Of a stretch of 39,301 nt of DNA, positions 24,179-32,084 are shown one piece after another. Below the pieces are notes generated by a model that saw only the letters and a list, made by a program, of their open reading frames with translations, had not been told where the DNA came from and did not search any database. The stretch is from Longibacter sp051155795 (GTDB lineage Bacteria; Bacteroidota; Rhodothermia; Rhodothermales; Salinibacteraceae), in NCBI RefSeq assembly GCF_051155795.1, contig NZ_DAXETW010000156.1:1-39301 (forward strand). Direction: 5' to 3'. Every line of letters starts with the position of its first letter. Position 1 is the first letter of the stretch. The position numbers were made by a program, and so were the translations under genes.

Positions 24179-25684
24179 TCAGCCCAGGTCGTAGACTGAT
24201 CCGAATTTGGAGCGAACGTACGCCAGCCACGGCTCCGCGCTCAATTCCTCGCCGGTTATCCGTTGTAGAAGATCCGGGGCCGTGATCTTGCGTCCGTGCT
24301 GATGAACGTGCGCCCGCAGCCAGTCTAGAAGCGGACCGAAGCGACCGCCGGCCAGGTCCTCGTCCAGGCCTGGATGGTCCTCTCGAATTTGCTCCATCAA
24401 CTGGACTGACATCAGGTTGCCGAGTGCATACGTGGGAAAGTATCCGATCGCGCCGAGCGACCAATGCACGTCCTGCAACACGCCGTCGGCATCGGTGTCC
24501 GGCACGACCCCGAGGTAGTCCTCCATCTTTTCCCTCCAGAGCTCCGGCAGGGCGTCGACGTCGATGTCCTGGTTGATGAGCCCGCGCTCGAGCTCGAACC
24601 GGAGCATGATGTGCAGATTGTACGTGACCTCGTCGGCTTCTACGCGGATCAGCGACGGCTCGACTCGATTGATGGCCCGGTAAAACGTGTCCAGGTCCGT
24701 GTCGCCGAGAGCATCCGGGAAGGCTTCTTTGAGGGGGGTGAAGTAGTGAGACCAGAAGGCACGGCTTCGCCCCACCAGGTTTTCGTAGAGACGCGACTGG
24801 GATTCGTGCATGCCGAGTGACGTCCCCTCCGCGAGCGGGGTGCGGTCGAGGGCGTCGTCAATGCCCTGCTCGTAGAGACCGTGGCCGGCTTCATGGAGCG
24901 TCGAGAAGAAGGCCGCCGGAAAGTACGACTCGTTATACCGAGTGGTGAGGCGAACATCGCCCGTCGAAAACGACGTCGTGAACGGGTGCGCGGATACGTC
25001 TTCCCTTCCCCGATCGAAGTCGTACCCCAGGTCCTTGATGACCTCGTGCGCGAACTGCTTCTGCTTTTCGACCGGGAAGGTGCGGTGCAACACCGCATTG
25101 TCGAGCGCCTGCGATGCGGCGATGGCGTCCACGATCGGGACCAAGTCCTCGCGCAGCTTTTCGAATGTGTCTGCCACCGTGGCGGTCTCCATCCCCGGCT
25201 CGTACTCATCAAGCAGCGCGTCGTAAGGCTCCGACTCGTAACCGAGGGCCTCGGCTTTCTGAAGGTTGAGATTCACGATCCGGCGAAGAAGCGGCGCGAA
25301 CCGGCCGAAGTCGTCGTTCGCGCGGGCCGCCTTCCAGGCCTGTTTTGCCTCGGAAACGGTCTTCGACATCTCGGCAACGAGCGAGGTGGGGAGCTTCCGA
25401 TCCCGCTCGTAGTCCCGTCGCGTCACCCGGATAAGGCTGGCATCGTCCCCGAGCGGGTCGGCACCGTCGAGGTTGCGTTCCGCGCGGTCGAGAAGCGTTC
25501 CCGTTTCGTCCGCGACGAATTGCTCGTGCGCCAGCGTTTGTAGAGTGGAGAGTTGTTGGGCCCGGGCCTCGGCGCCACCGGGCGGCATGTACGTTTCCTG
25601 GTCCCAGGACAGGACGTTCGAGGCAGCCTTGAGATCTTCGATACGCCCGAGTCGGGCTTTCAGGTCGGCCAGCGCGGTACTCAT
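24179..25684 (-). CDS. M32 family metallocarboxypeptidase (Taq-type)
   Basis: This 501-residue zinc carboxypeptidase releases C-terminal residues from peptides in the cytoplasm. The active-site helix HEAGH is intact (His264, Glu265, His268), and the third metal ligand lies in GMHESQSRLYEN (Glu294). Other family hallmarks are HPFTTSFSTGDVRLTTRY (233-250), near the substrate site, and GYFPTYALGNL near the C-terminus. The length fits Thermus aquaticus CP1 (about 510). The ATG at 25684 matches the expected N-terminus. No signal peptide. Probable role: peptide recycling. Confidence 0.96.
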   Translation of the reverse strand: MSTALADLKARLGRIEDLKAASNVLSWDQETYMPPGGAEARAQQLSTLQTLAHEQFVADETGTLLDRAERNLDGADPLGDDASLIRVTRRDYERDRKLPTSLVAEMSKTVSEAKQAWKAARANDDFGRFAPLLRRIVNLNLQKAEALGYESEPYDALLDEYEPGMETATVADTFEKLREDLVPIVDAIAASQALDNAVLHRTFPVEKQKQFAHEVIKDLGYDFDRGREDVSAHPFTTSFSTGDVRLTTRYNESYFPAAFFSTLHEAGHGLYEQGIDDALDRTPLAEGTSLGMHESQSRLYENLVGRSRAFWSHYFTPLKEAFPDALGDTDLDTFYRAINRVEPSLIRVEADEVTYNLHIMLRFELERGLINQDIDVDALPELWREKMEDYLGVVPDTDADGVLQDVHWSLGAIGYFPTYALGNLMSVQLMEQIREDHPGLDEDLAGGRFGPLLDWLRAHVHQHGRKITAPDLLQRITGEELSAEPWLAYVRSKFGSVYDLG

Positions 25685-25777
25685 GAAAAGACGGGCAGTG
25701 GGTTCGGAAGGGAGGGGAGGGGATTGGAGAAAAAGAACATCGCGTTTGATACAGAGGTTCGCAGTGCCGTGTGCGCG

Positions 25778-27301
25778 TTAGCGAAGTCCGCGCGGAAGCA
25801 CGAATCGTTCGGTCGCTTCGAGGGTACCGAGAACAAGAATGGTCAGAACCGCGGCCGGGACGGTTCCTTCCAGGATGAGCCCGAGATCGGCGCGTCGAAT
25901 GCCGGTCAGGATCGGTTGTCCGTATCCGCCGGCGCCGATCAGCGCACCGAGCGTCGCCGTGCCAATGTTGATCACGGCGGCGATCTTGATGCCGGCGAGA
26001 ATGGATCGAGCCGCGATGGGAAGCTCCACGCGAAAGAGCTGCGCCATGCGCGTCAGACCCAGCGCCTCCGCCGACTCGCGCAGAGAGCGTGCGATGTCGT
26101 TCAGGCCCGTGTAGGTATTCCACACGATCGGAAGAAGGCTGTAGAGAAACAGCGCGATGACAGCGGGTGTCCGTCCGAGGCCCACGAGCGGGACCATCAC
26201 TGCCAGGAGCGCGAGTGCCGGGACGGTGTACATTACGCCGACGAGGAGGAGGACGCTCGGCCCAACGATGCGGACGTTGGCGGCGATGATGCCGAGCGGG
26301 ATTCCAAGAAGAATGGCCAGACCGAGCGACAGCCCGACAAGGATGAGGTGCTCCACCGATCGCGTCTCAAGACGCTCGACCCACGAGGTCGTCGATGCCG
26401 TCACGGTTTCCGCAAGGTCGAACGTTTGGTTCAGTAACCGTGCGGCGACGCGTTGCTCCGGAATGCCGTCTATCTTTGCTTGCTTATTCAGCTGCTGCAT
26501 CGTGTCGGCGGGAAGGCGGTTCTCCAGGCGCCGCAATTGCCGAATGGCCTCCGGAGCCTGCTCGTCAAGCTCCGCCCGGTAGAGGAACAGGGCGCGATAC
26601 TCCGGAAAGTGGTTGCGGGAGTCGTCCAGCACCCGGAGATCGTACGCCCCGATTTCGGCGTCGGTCGAGTAGAAGTCGATGACGTCGATTTGCCCGGCCC
26701 GGAGGCCCCGATACGCGAGGTCGTGATCGATGCCGCGGGCCTCGTGCGGAAGGTCGTATGCCGCTTTGAGCGACGGCCACCCGTCGCCGCGATCCATGAA
26801 TTCATTCGAGAACCCGAGGCGAAGATCGGGATAGCGCCGCAGGTCTGAAATCGACTTTATGCCAAGGGAATCGGCATGGTCGGCTCGCATACCGATGGCG
26901 TAGGTGTTGTTAAATCCCAGTGGCTCTGTTGTGGAGACCCCGTATTCCGCGAGCGTTTCCTCGAGCGTCGAGCGGGTGACGTCGGTAACGGAGAGGATTT
27001 CCTGGACGAGCGTTCCGGTGTACTCCGGATACGCATCAATATCGCCACGGACAAGCGCCTCCCACAGGAAACGGGATCCGCCGAGCTCCGCGCGGTGATC
27101 GGCCGCAAGTCCGGAGCTTCGCCAGAGCTGGGTGGCCATCCACCCGAGGATCACATTCTCGGTAAACTTCTTCGATCCGACGACGAGCGTGGTGTCCGAC
27201 GACGCGTTGTGACCGGTCGTGTCGGGGCGTGCGTGTGTATCGGGCGGCGGAGCCGTGAAGAGGGCAGCGCTCAGGAGGAGAAATGCGATCGTACGGATCA
27301 T
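25778..27301 (-). CDS. Fused substrate-binding protein and permease of an OpuC/EgtU-type ABC importer
   Basis: The 507-residue protein begins with a signal peptide (MIRTIAFLLL), then a binding-protein domain of the OpuAC/OsmX type (about 36-295) with VGSKKFTEN, YPEYTGT and FNNTYAIG motifs. A permease domain follows (about 315-500) with five or so helices and the EAA loop near 409-430. Such proteins import quaternary amines (glycine betaine, choline, carnitine) or ergothioneine; which one is undecided. Well-known fusions (OpuABC, EgtU, ChoQ) have permease first and binding domain last; here the order is reversed. The frame continues upstream to 27472 but overlaps the ATPase gene, so 27301 is chosen. 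It lies downstream of its ATPase with a 37-base gap. Confidence 0.9.
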   Translation of the reverse strand: MIRTIAFLLLSAALFTAPPPDTHARPDTTGHNASSDTTLVVGSKKFTENVILGWMATQLWRSSGLAADHRAELGGSRFLWEALVRGDIDAYPEYTGTLVQEILSVTDVTRSTLEETLAEYGVSTTEPLGFNNTYAIGMRADHADSLGIKSISDLRRYPDLRLGFSNEFMDRGDGWPSLKAAYDLPHEARGIDHDLAYRGLRAGQIDVIDFYSTDAEIGAYDLRVLDDSRNHFPEYRALFLYRAELDEQAPEAIRQLRRLENRLPADTMQQLNKQAKIDGIPEQRVAARLLNQTFDLAETVTASTTSWVERLETRSVEHLILVGLSLGLAILLGIPLGIIAANVRIVGPSVLLLVGVMYTVPALALLAVMVPLVGLGRTPAVIALFLYSLLPIVWNTYTGLNDIARSLRESAEALGLTRMAQLFRVELPIAARSILAGIKIAAVINIGTATLGALIGAGGYGQPILTGIRRADLGLILEGTVPAAVLTILVLGTLEATERFVLPRGLR

Positions 27302-27338
27302 GCGCGGCGGGGGAACCGATCGGGGAGGAGGGGAGAGG

Positions 27339-28070
27339 CTATACGAGGCTCGACCGCTGCGCCTGAACGAAGGTGCGGGCGAACTCGGACGCGGGCGCAT
27401 GCAGCAGGTCGTCCATCGAACCGGACTGCTCGATCCGACCGTTTCGGAGGAGCACGACCTCATCTGCAACATACGCCGCTTCGCTCAGGTCATGCGTGAC
27501 GAAAACGACGGTTTTGTCGAGCGAACGAAAGATGTCTCGCAGGTCGGATTGAAGATCGGCGCGAATCATCGGGTCCAGAGCGCCGAGGGGCTCGTCGAGC
27601 AGGAGGACGTCGGGGTCAAGCATGAGCGCCCGCATCAGGCTGACGCGCTGTCGCTGCCCGCCTGAGAGTTCGTTCGGGTACTGTTCGAGTCGATCTATCG
27701 GAAGCTGAACCAGCTCTGCGAGCTCCGACATTCGGCTGCGGATCCGCTCGGAGGGCCAGTCGAGGTGGCGGGCCAGAATCGCGACGTTCCCGCGACCGGT
27801 CAGGTGAGGAAACAGTCCACCGTCCTGGATCACGTAGCCCATCCGGTGGCGCAGGCGGGGCGGTGCGTCCGGGGTGATTGATTGCCCGTCTACGGACACG
27901 GTCCCTGCGTCGGCGGGGATCAGTCCGTTGATCAGGCGAAGCAGCGTCGACTTCCCGCAGCCGCTCGGTCCGATCAACACCGTCGTCTTTGCGGCCGCCA
28001 TGTCCAGTGACACGTCGTCGACGGCGACGACCTCGCCGTACGTCTTCGTCAGTCTGTGCAGGCGGATCAT
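27339..28070 (-). CDS. ATP-binding subunit of the OpuC/EgtU-type ABC importer
   Basis: The 243-residue ABC ATPase has Walker A GPSGCGKS (34-41), Q-loop Gln82, signature LSGGQ (135-139), Walker B LLLLDE (155-160) and switch His193. It starts MIRLHRLTKTYG, as quaternary-amine importer ATPases do; the longer frame to 28136 is rejected. It ends soon after the ATPase core, without the tandem CBS domains that sense ionic strength in OpuA and ProV-like proteins. So osmotic gating by that route is not expected. It is the first gene of a two-gene minus-strand operon with the fused permease. Confidence 0.93.
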   Translation of the reverse strand: MIRLHRLTKTYGEVVAVDDVSLDMAAAKTTVLIGPSGCGKSTLLRLINGLIPADAGTVSVDGQSITPDAPPRLRHRMGYVIQDGGLFPHLTGRGNVAILARHLDWPSERIRSRMSELAELVQLPIDRLEQYPNELSGGQRQRVSLMRALMLDPDVLLLDEPLGALDPMIRADLQSDLRDIFRSLDKTVVFVTHDLSEAAYVADEVVLLRNGRIEQSGSMDDLLHAPASEFARTFVQAQRSSLV

Positions 28071-28180
28071 TAGAAAGGAGGGGATTGCGGGGAGAATAGA
28101 CCGGCAGAAGAAGGGATATCGCCGGTGAATCGACATCCATTAATCGACCGTGAAACCGATGGGCCCGGGGATCCTGTTGG

Positions 28181-28211
28181 TTGACAGGTCGTGAAACCAG
28201 TCCTACATTCG
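28181..28211 (+). promoter_or_regulatory. Promoter of tRNA-Thr
   Basis: Consensus TTGACA (28181-28186), a 17-base spacer, and TACATT (28204-28209), extended as TACATTCG. Transcription would start about 48 bases before the tRNA. This is one of the clearest promoters in the window. Confidence 0.8.
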
Positions 28212-28264
28212 GCACCGGGCAGCAAAAAAAAACAGTGTGCTGTGCTGCTGACATGTTTTGATCA

Positions 28265-28337
28265 GCCAACGTAGCTCAGTTGGTAGAGCAGTCCCCTCGT
28301 AAGGGACAGGTCACCGGTTCGAGTCCGGTCGTTGGCT
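28265..28337 (+). tRNA. tRNA-Thr (anticodon CGU)
   Basis: A 73-base cloverleaf with acceptor GCCAACG / CGTTGGC, D-arm TAGCTCAGTTGGTAGAGCA, anticodon loop CTCGTAA (CGU, reads ACG) and T-arm CCGGTTCGAGTCCGG. The discriminator is T and CCA is not encoded. Confidence 0.97.
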
Positions 28338-28343
28338 CTCCTT

Positions 28344-28380
28344 CGTCCTGTTTCGCATGATCTGCGAGGCAGGACGTTTT
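28344..28380 (+). terminator. Terminator after tRNA-Thr
   Basis: CGTCCTG (28344-28350) pairs with CAGGACG (28370-28376), with an inner CGCA/TGCG helix and four T residues after it. It starts six bases downstream of the tRNA. Confidence 0.8.
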
Positions 28381-28425
28381 GTATATGCACGCGTCCGCCG
28401 CTTTCTTTCCTGTCAGCCCCTTTCC

Positions 28426-28659
28426 GTGCCGGACTTCCAGTTGAGTGATGACGAGAAGGATGTCCTCATCGCCGTCCACCAGGCCGGGGATGCGGACGTC
28501 TATCATCTCGCGGCGGCTGTCGGAGCGGGCCCCCGGCAGGTGCAGGATCTTGTCCGAGGGCTCGACGGAGCGGGACTCGTGATTGTGTCTGAGCGGGGAG
28601 ACTGCATCGCCTGCACGCCCGCAGGTGAAGACCACGCACGGCGTCTTCAGCGGCAGTAG
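28426..28659 (+). CDS. Small winged-helix (MarR-like) protein
   Basis: A 77-residue protein is proposed from a GTG start at 28426, because the longer frame's ATG (28357) lies inside the tRNA terminator. The core DVLIAVHQAGDADVYHLAAAV-like helix-turn-helix is followed by a recognition helix (GPRQVQDLVRGLDGAGLV) and a wing, the pattern of minimal MarR/ArsR DNA-binding domains. It could be a stand-alone transcription factor. Target and ligand are unknown. Confidence 0.6.
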   Translation: MPDFQLSDDEKDVLIAVHQAGDADVYHLAAAVGAGPRQVQDLVRGLDGAGLVIVSERGDCIACTPAGEDHARRLQRQ

Positions 28660-28753
28660 TACCGGCCGGTCCGCTGCTGTTCGCGGTCGGTCGCGGTCGA
28701 GCCGTCGCGCGCCATTCGGTTCCTGCCGTCCGTTTATCGCGGAGGTAGTAGGA

Positions 28754-28785
28754 AAGCCGGTCCTGCGAGGGCGCAGAACCGGCTT
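28754..28785 (-). terminator. Hairpin downstream of the SpoIIAA-like gene
   Basis: AAGCCGGT (28754-28761) pairs with ACCGGCTT (28778-28785), with an inner CTGCG/CGCAG helix and an AGGG loop. On the minus strand it follows the SpoIIAA-like gene by 40 bases. The U-run is short; it may work in both directions. Confidence 0.65.
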
Positions 28786-28825
28786 GTGGGAGGACGCGTG
28801 CGGTATCCGGTTGTGCGCGACCGGA

Positions 28826-29230
28826 TTACTGCTCCTGACCCTTCGGCGACGGCACGTCCACCTCCAGATCCTCGCCGTTCAGCCAGGCGACGGCATCATC
28901 GCGGTCACCGGTCGCGTACATCTCGAGATGGGCGCTCGGGAACGCGAGATCGAACCGGTCCATCAGCGGTTCCCACGGTTCATCGTCTGTCAGAACGGCA
29001 ATCCGATCCACGTCGCGGGCGTGGCGCACGTCAAACATAAAGTCTTCCCAGACCTCTTCCGGCTCCCAGCCGTCGACACCGTCCAGTTCGAAAAGCAGGC
29101 GGACCGTGTTGTGCCGTTCCACTTGATCTTTGACGTACGGGTAGACCGTGTTGAAGTCGTCTTCCGTGAGCGTGTCACCGAGGATGACCCCAGCCACGTT
29201 TTCACCGGGAACGTCGATAATCTCGTGCAT
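28826..29230 (-). CDS. SpoIIAA/STAS-like protein
   Basis: The 134-residue acidic protein has the layout of the SpoIIAA-like group (PF11964): an N-terminal strand MHEIIDVPGENVAGVILGDTL, a central helix FNTVYPYVKDQVE, an RLLFELDGVDGW strand, a DVRHARDVDRIAVLTDD core strand and a closing helix. These STAS-related domains often bind lipids or partner proteins. No Ser for phosphorylation can be assigned. It is a stand-alone cytoplasmic protein with its own terminator. Confidence 0.75.
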   Translation of the reverse strand: MHEIIDVPGENVAGVILGDTLTEDDFNTVYPYVKDQVERHNTVRLLFELDGVDGWEPEEVWEDFMFDVRHARDVDRIAVLTDDEPWEPLMDRFDLAFPSAHLEMYATGDRDDAVAWLNGEDLEVDVPSPKGQEQ

Positions 29231-29535
29231 AAAGCGTCAGGATGGCGTGTATAGCATAGCATTACGACACAGCCTAAATGCCCGGCCTACGTTCCCGTTG
29301 TGTTGTAAACGCAACATTTTCGAGACGAGCGTTGAGCGGGGCGGGCACTCAATACCGTGATTTCGCCGTTTAGACCGCGAAAACGGACCCATCGACTTGA
29401 AAAACAGTAAGAAATTGTCGACCATGTGAATTGTGTGAACTACCTTGCCCAGTCCGGGGACCGGCAGACTGCATTCTGGCATGATGCCGGTCCGGGCAAG
29501 TTCAGAGTGATCTTCACATCAACGCTCCTGGAACC
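29231..29535. other. 305-base regulatory region before the micropeptide gene
   Basis: This divergent region holds the upstream sequence of the SpoIIAA-like gene and the leader of the micropeptide. A TGTTG/CAACA inverted repeat lies around 29308-29323, and a large hairpin is listed separately (29444-29500). No coding frame other than the micropeptide is supported. Confidence 0.5.
29444..29500 (+). promoter_or_regulatory. Large hairpin in the leader of the micropeptide gene
   Basis: CTTGCCC (29444-29450) pairs with GGGCAAG (29494-29500), and GGACCGGCA (29458-29466) with TGCCGGTCC (29485-29493). A 7-base one-sided bulge, AGTCCGG, separates the two helices. The bulge could pair elsewhere (GTCC with GGAC), so the structure might switch. 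There is no U-tract, so it is not a simple terminator. A structured leader or small RNA is inference. Confidence 0.5.
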
Positions 29536-29628
29536 ATGAATAAGCGTGTGAAGCGTCAAATTATGATCGCCGCCGGCATCCTGGTCGGGTTTTTCGTGAT
29601 CATGGCCATCATGGGCCAGGTCGCGTGA
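29536..29628 (+). CDS. 30-residue single-span membrane micropeptide
   Basis: The ATG frame encodes MNKRVKRQIM followed by a hydrophobic helix ending MAIMGQVA. The basic N-terminus plus about 20 hydrophobic residues is the form of a type II membrane micropeptide with Arg/Lys inside. It follows a structured leader, and a T-rich candidate terminator lies about 100-150 bases downstream. Too short for family assignment; no function claimed. Confidence 0.55.
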   Translation: MNKRVKRQIMIAAGILVGFFVIMAIMGQVA

Positions 29629-29734
29629 TGAAATCTGGCGAGATGCCGTGCACGACGTTTTCGCTATCTTCTGTTTTCTGACACGCCCCGGGCGGCGGCC
29701 GCACCTCCTGCAACGAGCACCGCGATTCGCCGCC

Positions 29735-29780
29735 CGTGGTTCAGCCACGTCTCCCATTCCGAGGCGCGGCTTCTTTTTTT
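29735..29780 (+). terminator. Candidate terminator after the micropeptide gene
   Basis: A hairpin CGTGG-TTCAG-CCACG (29735-29749) and a possible outer GCCGC/GCGGC helix (29729-29733, 29766-29770) precede seven T residues (29774-29780). The structure is imperfect. Confidence 0.4.
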
Positions 29781-29846
29781 GCCTGTCATCCGTATCCTCC
29801 CCACGGCACCGTTTACGCCCTTCCACCGACCCTGCGAGCCGACTCG

Positions 29847-30650
29847 TTGAACCCGATCTCACTGTATCCGGCCGTCGACCGGCTCCTGCCGGCGGTCGTC
29901 GCTCTTCTGGGTGCTGTGCTGCTGGGTTTCTCCTCCCCGACGTGGGCACAGGTGAATACGGAGAAAATGCGTGCCCTGGATGTCGACGGGGTTGAAACGA
30001 CGCTGGGTGCCGACGCCGTCGTGCAAGCGGGAAACGCGGATCTCTTTGAGGTTGGTGCCCGAGCCCGAATCGATCTGCGGAGCGGGCGGCACTACGCATT
30101 TCTGACGACGGACGTCCGGTATGGCGAGGAGGACGGCGAGCGCTTTCGAGATCGCGCGTTCGCCCATGTTCGCTATTCCTATCGCCTGACTCCGTGGCTC
30201 TCGCCCGAGTCCTTCACGCAGGTCGAGGAAAACGGATTCACGCTGCTTCAGCTTCGCCTGCTGTTCGGTCTGGGTCTACGATTTCAGTACGTCGATACGG
30301 AGTTTGTCAAGGTGTTTCAGGGAACGACGCCTATGCTGGAGGTCGAAAACCTCGACGGAGGCCGCATCGTCAACCACCCGGCATCCACCACAACCCTTCG
30401 ATGGAGCAATTACGTCAATGTCCGGCTGCGCATATCGGAAACCACCTTCCTGCTGAACACGGTATACGTGCAGCCGCGCGCTGGAGAGCCGGAGGATGTC
30501 CGGGTTCTGAACGAAGCCGTTATCGCGGTCAGCATCACGAAGCACGTACTCCTGCGCGTCGGGCTTCAGCTCTACTACGATAGCCGCCCGCCGGAAAACA
30601 TTGAGGATCTGGACGTTACGCTGCGCAACGGGCTTCAGGTTTCGTTCTAA
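29847..30650 (+). CDS. Outer-membrane protein of DUF481 type (probable beta-barrel)
   Basis: The mature part has alternating strands typical of small barrels, including LRWSNYVNVRLRIS, LLNTVYVQPR and VLLRVGLQLYYDSRPPENIEDLDVTLRNGLQVSF at the end, with a terminal Phe. It matches DUF481 (PF04338) in style. A hydrophobic signal ends at SPTWAQ. No ATG fits: the frame's only ATG (29736) lies inside the terminator-like sequence, so a TTG at 29847 (267 residues) is proposed. Start uncertain. Function of the family is unknown; some members respond to salt stress. Confidence 0.7.
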   Translation: MNPISLYPAVDRLLPAVVALLGAVLLGFSSPTWAQVNTEKMRALDVDGVETTLGADAVVQAGNADLFEVGARARIDLRSGRHYAFLTTDVRYGEEDGERFRDRAFAHVRYSYRLTPWLSPESFTQVEENGFTLLQLRLLFGLGLRFQYVDTEFVKVFQGTTPMLEVENLDGGRIVNHPASTTTLRWSNYVNVRLRISETTFLLNTVYVQPRAGEPEDVRVLNEAVIAVSITKHVLLRVGLQLYYDSRPPENIEDLDVTLRNGLQVSF

Positions 30651-30773
30651 GAACCGACGCTGCATCGGCATGAAGGTTGAACGTTTTAGGCCGGGTCCGG
30701 TCGACGCAAACGGCCGTCTAAGCCCGTGTGGCGTCGATCGCGTCGATTTGCAATTCATTCACCTCCATCACTG

Positions 30774-32027
30774 ATGATCCGACTCCTTCACCTTGCCGAC
30801 GTGCATCTCGACACCGCATTCGAAGGCCGCACGCATGATCTGAGGACGACCCTGCGGGCCTCGCTTCGATCCGCTCTGGAGCGTGCCGTCGACGTGGCCG
30901 TGCGTGAACCGGTGGATGTGGTGCTAATCGCAGGCGACCTGTTCGACGACGATCGCCTCAGCTTCACCACGGAGGCGTTTCTGGTCGCACAGGCGGAGCG
31001 ATTACACGAGGCCGGCATCCCGGTGATTTACACCACCGGAAACCACGACCCCGGAGGCGACGGCTTTCGAGCATCACGCATTGCCTGGCCAGAAACGTTC
31101 ATCTATGTCGACCGACCAGAGCCGGAAACGATCGATCTGACCGGCCCCGACGGCGCCGTCGTCGCGCATGTGACGGCAGCCGGGCACGCGTCCCGTCGAG
31201 AAGGGCGAAACCTGGCTGCGGACTTTCCGGGCCGCGAGGATCCGGACGTGCCGCACGTCGGTGTCCTCCATGCGCACGTGACCGGTGCCGCCCAGGTTGA
31301 CGCCCATGACCGGTACGCGCCGTGCTCGCTCGACGATCTTCACGCTGCCGGGTACGACTACTGGGCGCTCGGCCACATCCATCAGCAGCAGGCGGTCGAC
31401 GACGCGGGGACCGTCTGGTATGCCGGGAACCTGCAGGGGCGCTCGCCTCGGGAGACGGGAGCCAAGGGCGGACTTCTCGTCGAGGTCGAGGCCGGACAGC
31501 CGCCCGCGGTGACGCCCGTTCCGTTCGCCCGGACGCGCTGGGAAACGGTCGTGCTGGACGACCTCGGAAGCGTTGCGACGCTGCGCGAGCTCGAAGAGGT
31601 TGCGCGTTCGCAGCTCGTCGAACGCCTGGACGACGGACCGACCGACACGCCCGCCCTGCGCGACGTGCTGGTTCGCTTCGAACTCTCGGGGCCGTCGCCG
31701 CTCGCACCGGAGCTGGACGACGCCGACGCCGTCGATGAGTTGGAAGCCGTCCTGTGCGACCACCTCGGCGTTCTCGACGTAGACGTGCAGATCCGTGACC
31801 TGACGCCTCCGGTGGACGTCGAGCGATTTCGCGGGGAGGTCCATTTGGCCGGCGAGGTGCTGGATCTGATCCGCCGGGCCGCCGAAGACGACACCGTCCT
31901 GGCGGAGGTCTCGCCCGACGTCTGGGCGTCCCTCGATGATGAGGCCGACCGGGCGGCCATCCGCGAGTTGCTCGGTTCGCTGGACCGTGAAGCAATCGCA
32001 CGCCTGGTGCAACGCGACGCCCGATAA
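30774..32027 (+). CDS. SbcD/YhaO-like DNA-repair exonuclease
   Basis: The 417-residue protein starts MIRLLHLADVHLD. Metal-binding phosphoesterase motifs are present: Asp9/His11 (ADVHLD), Asp55 (GDLFDDD), Asn90-His91-Asp92 (GNHD), a later HAHVTG, and GHIHQQQ. This is the calcineurin-like nuclease core of Mre11/SbcD. The C-terminal part (about 260-417) is a capping/interaction region with helices rich in Asp and Glu. The partner ATPase follows directly, so the pair is a Mre11-Rad50-like complex acting on DNA ends; the closest layout is B. subtilis YhaO-YhaN. Confidence 0.92.
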   Translation: MIRLLHLADVHLDTAFEGRTHDLRTTLRASLRSALERAVDVAVREPVDVVLIAGDLFDDDRLSFTTEAFLVAQAERLHEAGIPVIYTTGNHDPGGDGFRASRIAWPETFIYVDRPEPETIDLTGPDGAVVAHVTAAGHASRREGRNLAADFPGREDPDVPHVGVLHAHVTGAAQVDAHDRYAPCSLDDLHAAGYDYWALGHIHQQQAVDDAGTVWYAGNLQGRSPRETGAKGGLLVEVEAGQPPAVTPVPFARTRWETVVLDDLGSVATLRELEEVARSQLVERLDDGPTDTPALRDVLVRFELSGPSPLAPELDDADAVDELEAVLCDHLGVLDVDVQIRDLTPPVDVERFRGEVHLAGEVLDLIRRAAEDDTVLAEVSPDVWASLDDEADRAAIRELLGSLDREAIARLVQRDAR

Positions 32028-32084
32028 ACGATGGGCACCCCTGCCACTCCTTTTCCCGCAATTCCCCCGACGGACGTTCCGTAC

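Noticed and set aside
24174..24186. TGGGCTCAGCCCA palindrome at the end of the M32 gene
   Set aside because: Short, overlaps the stop codon and has no U-tract; not called a terminator.
28583..29254. 223-residue plus-strand frame
   Set aside because: Opposite the SpoIIAA-like gene and runs through its terminator hairpin.
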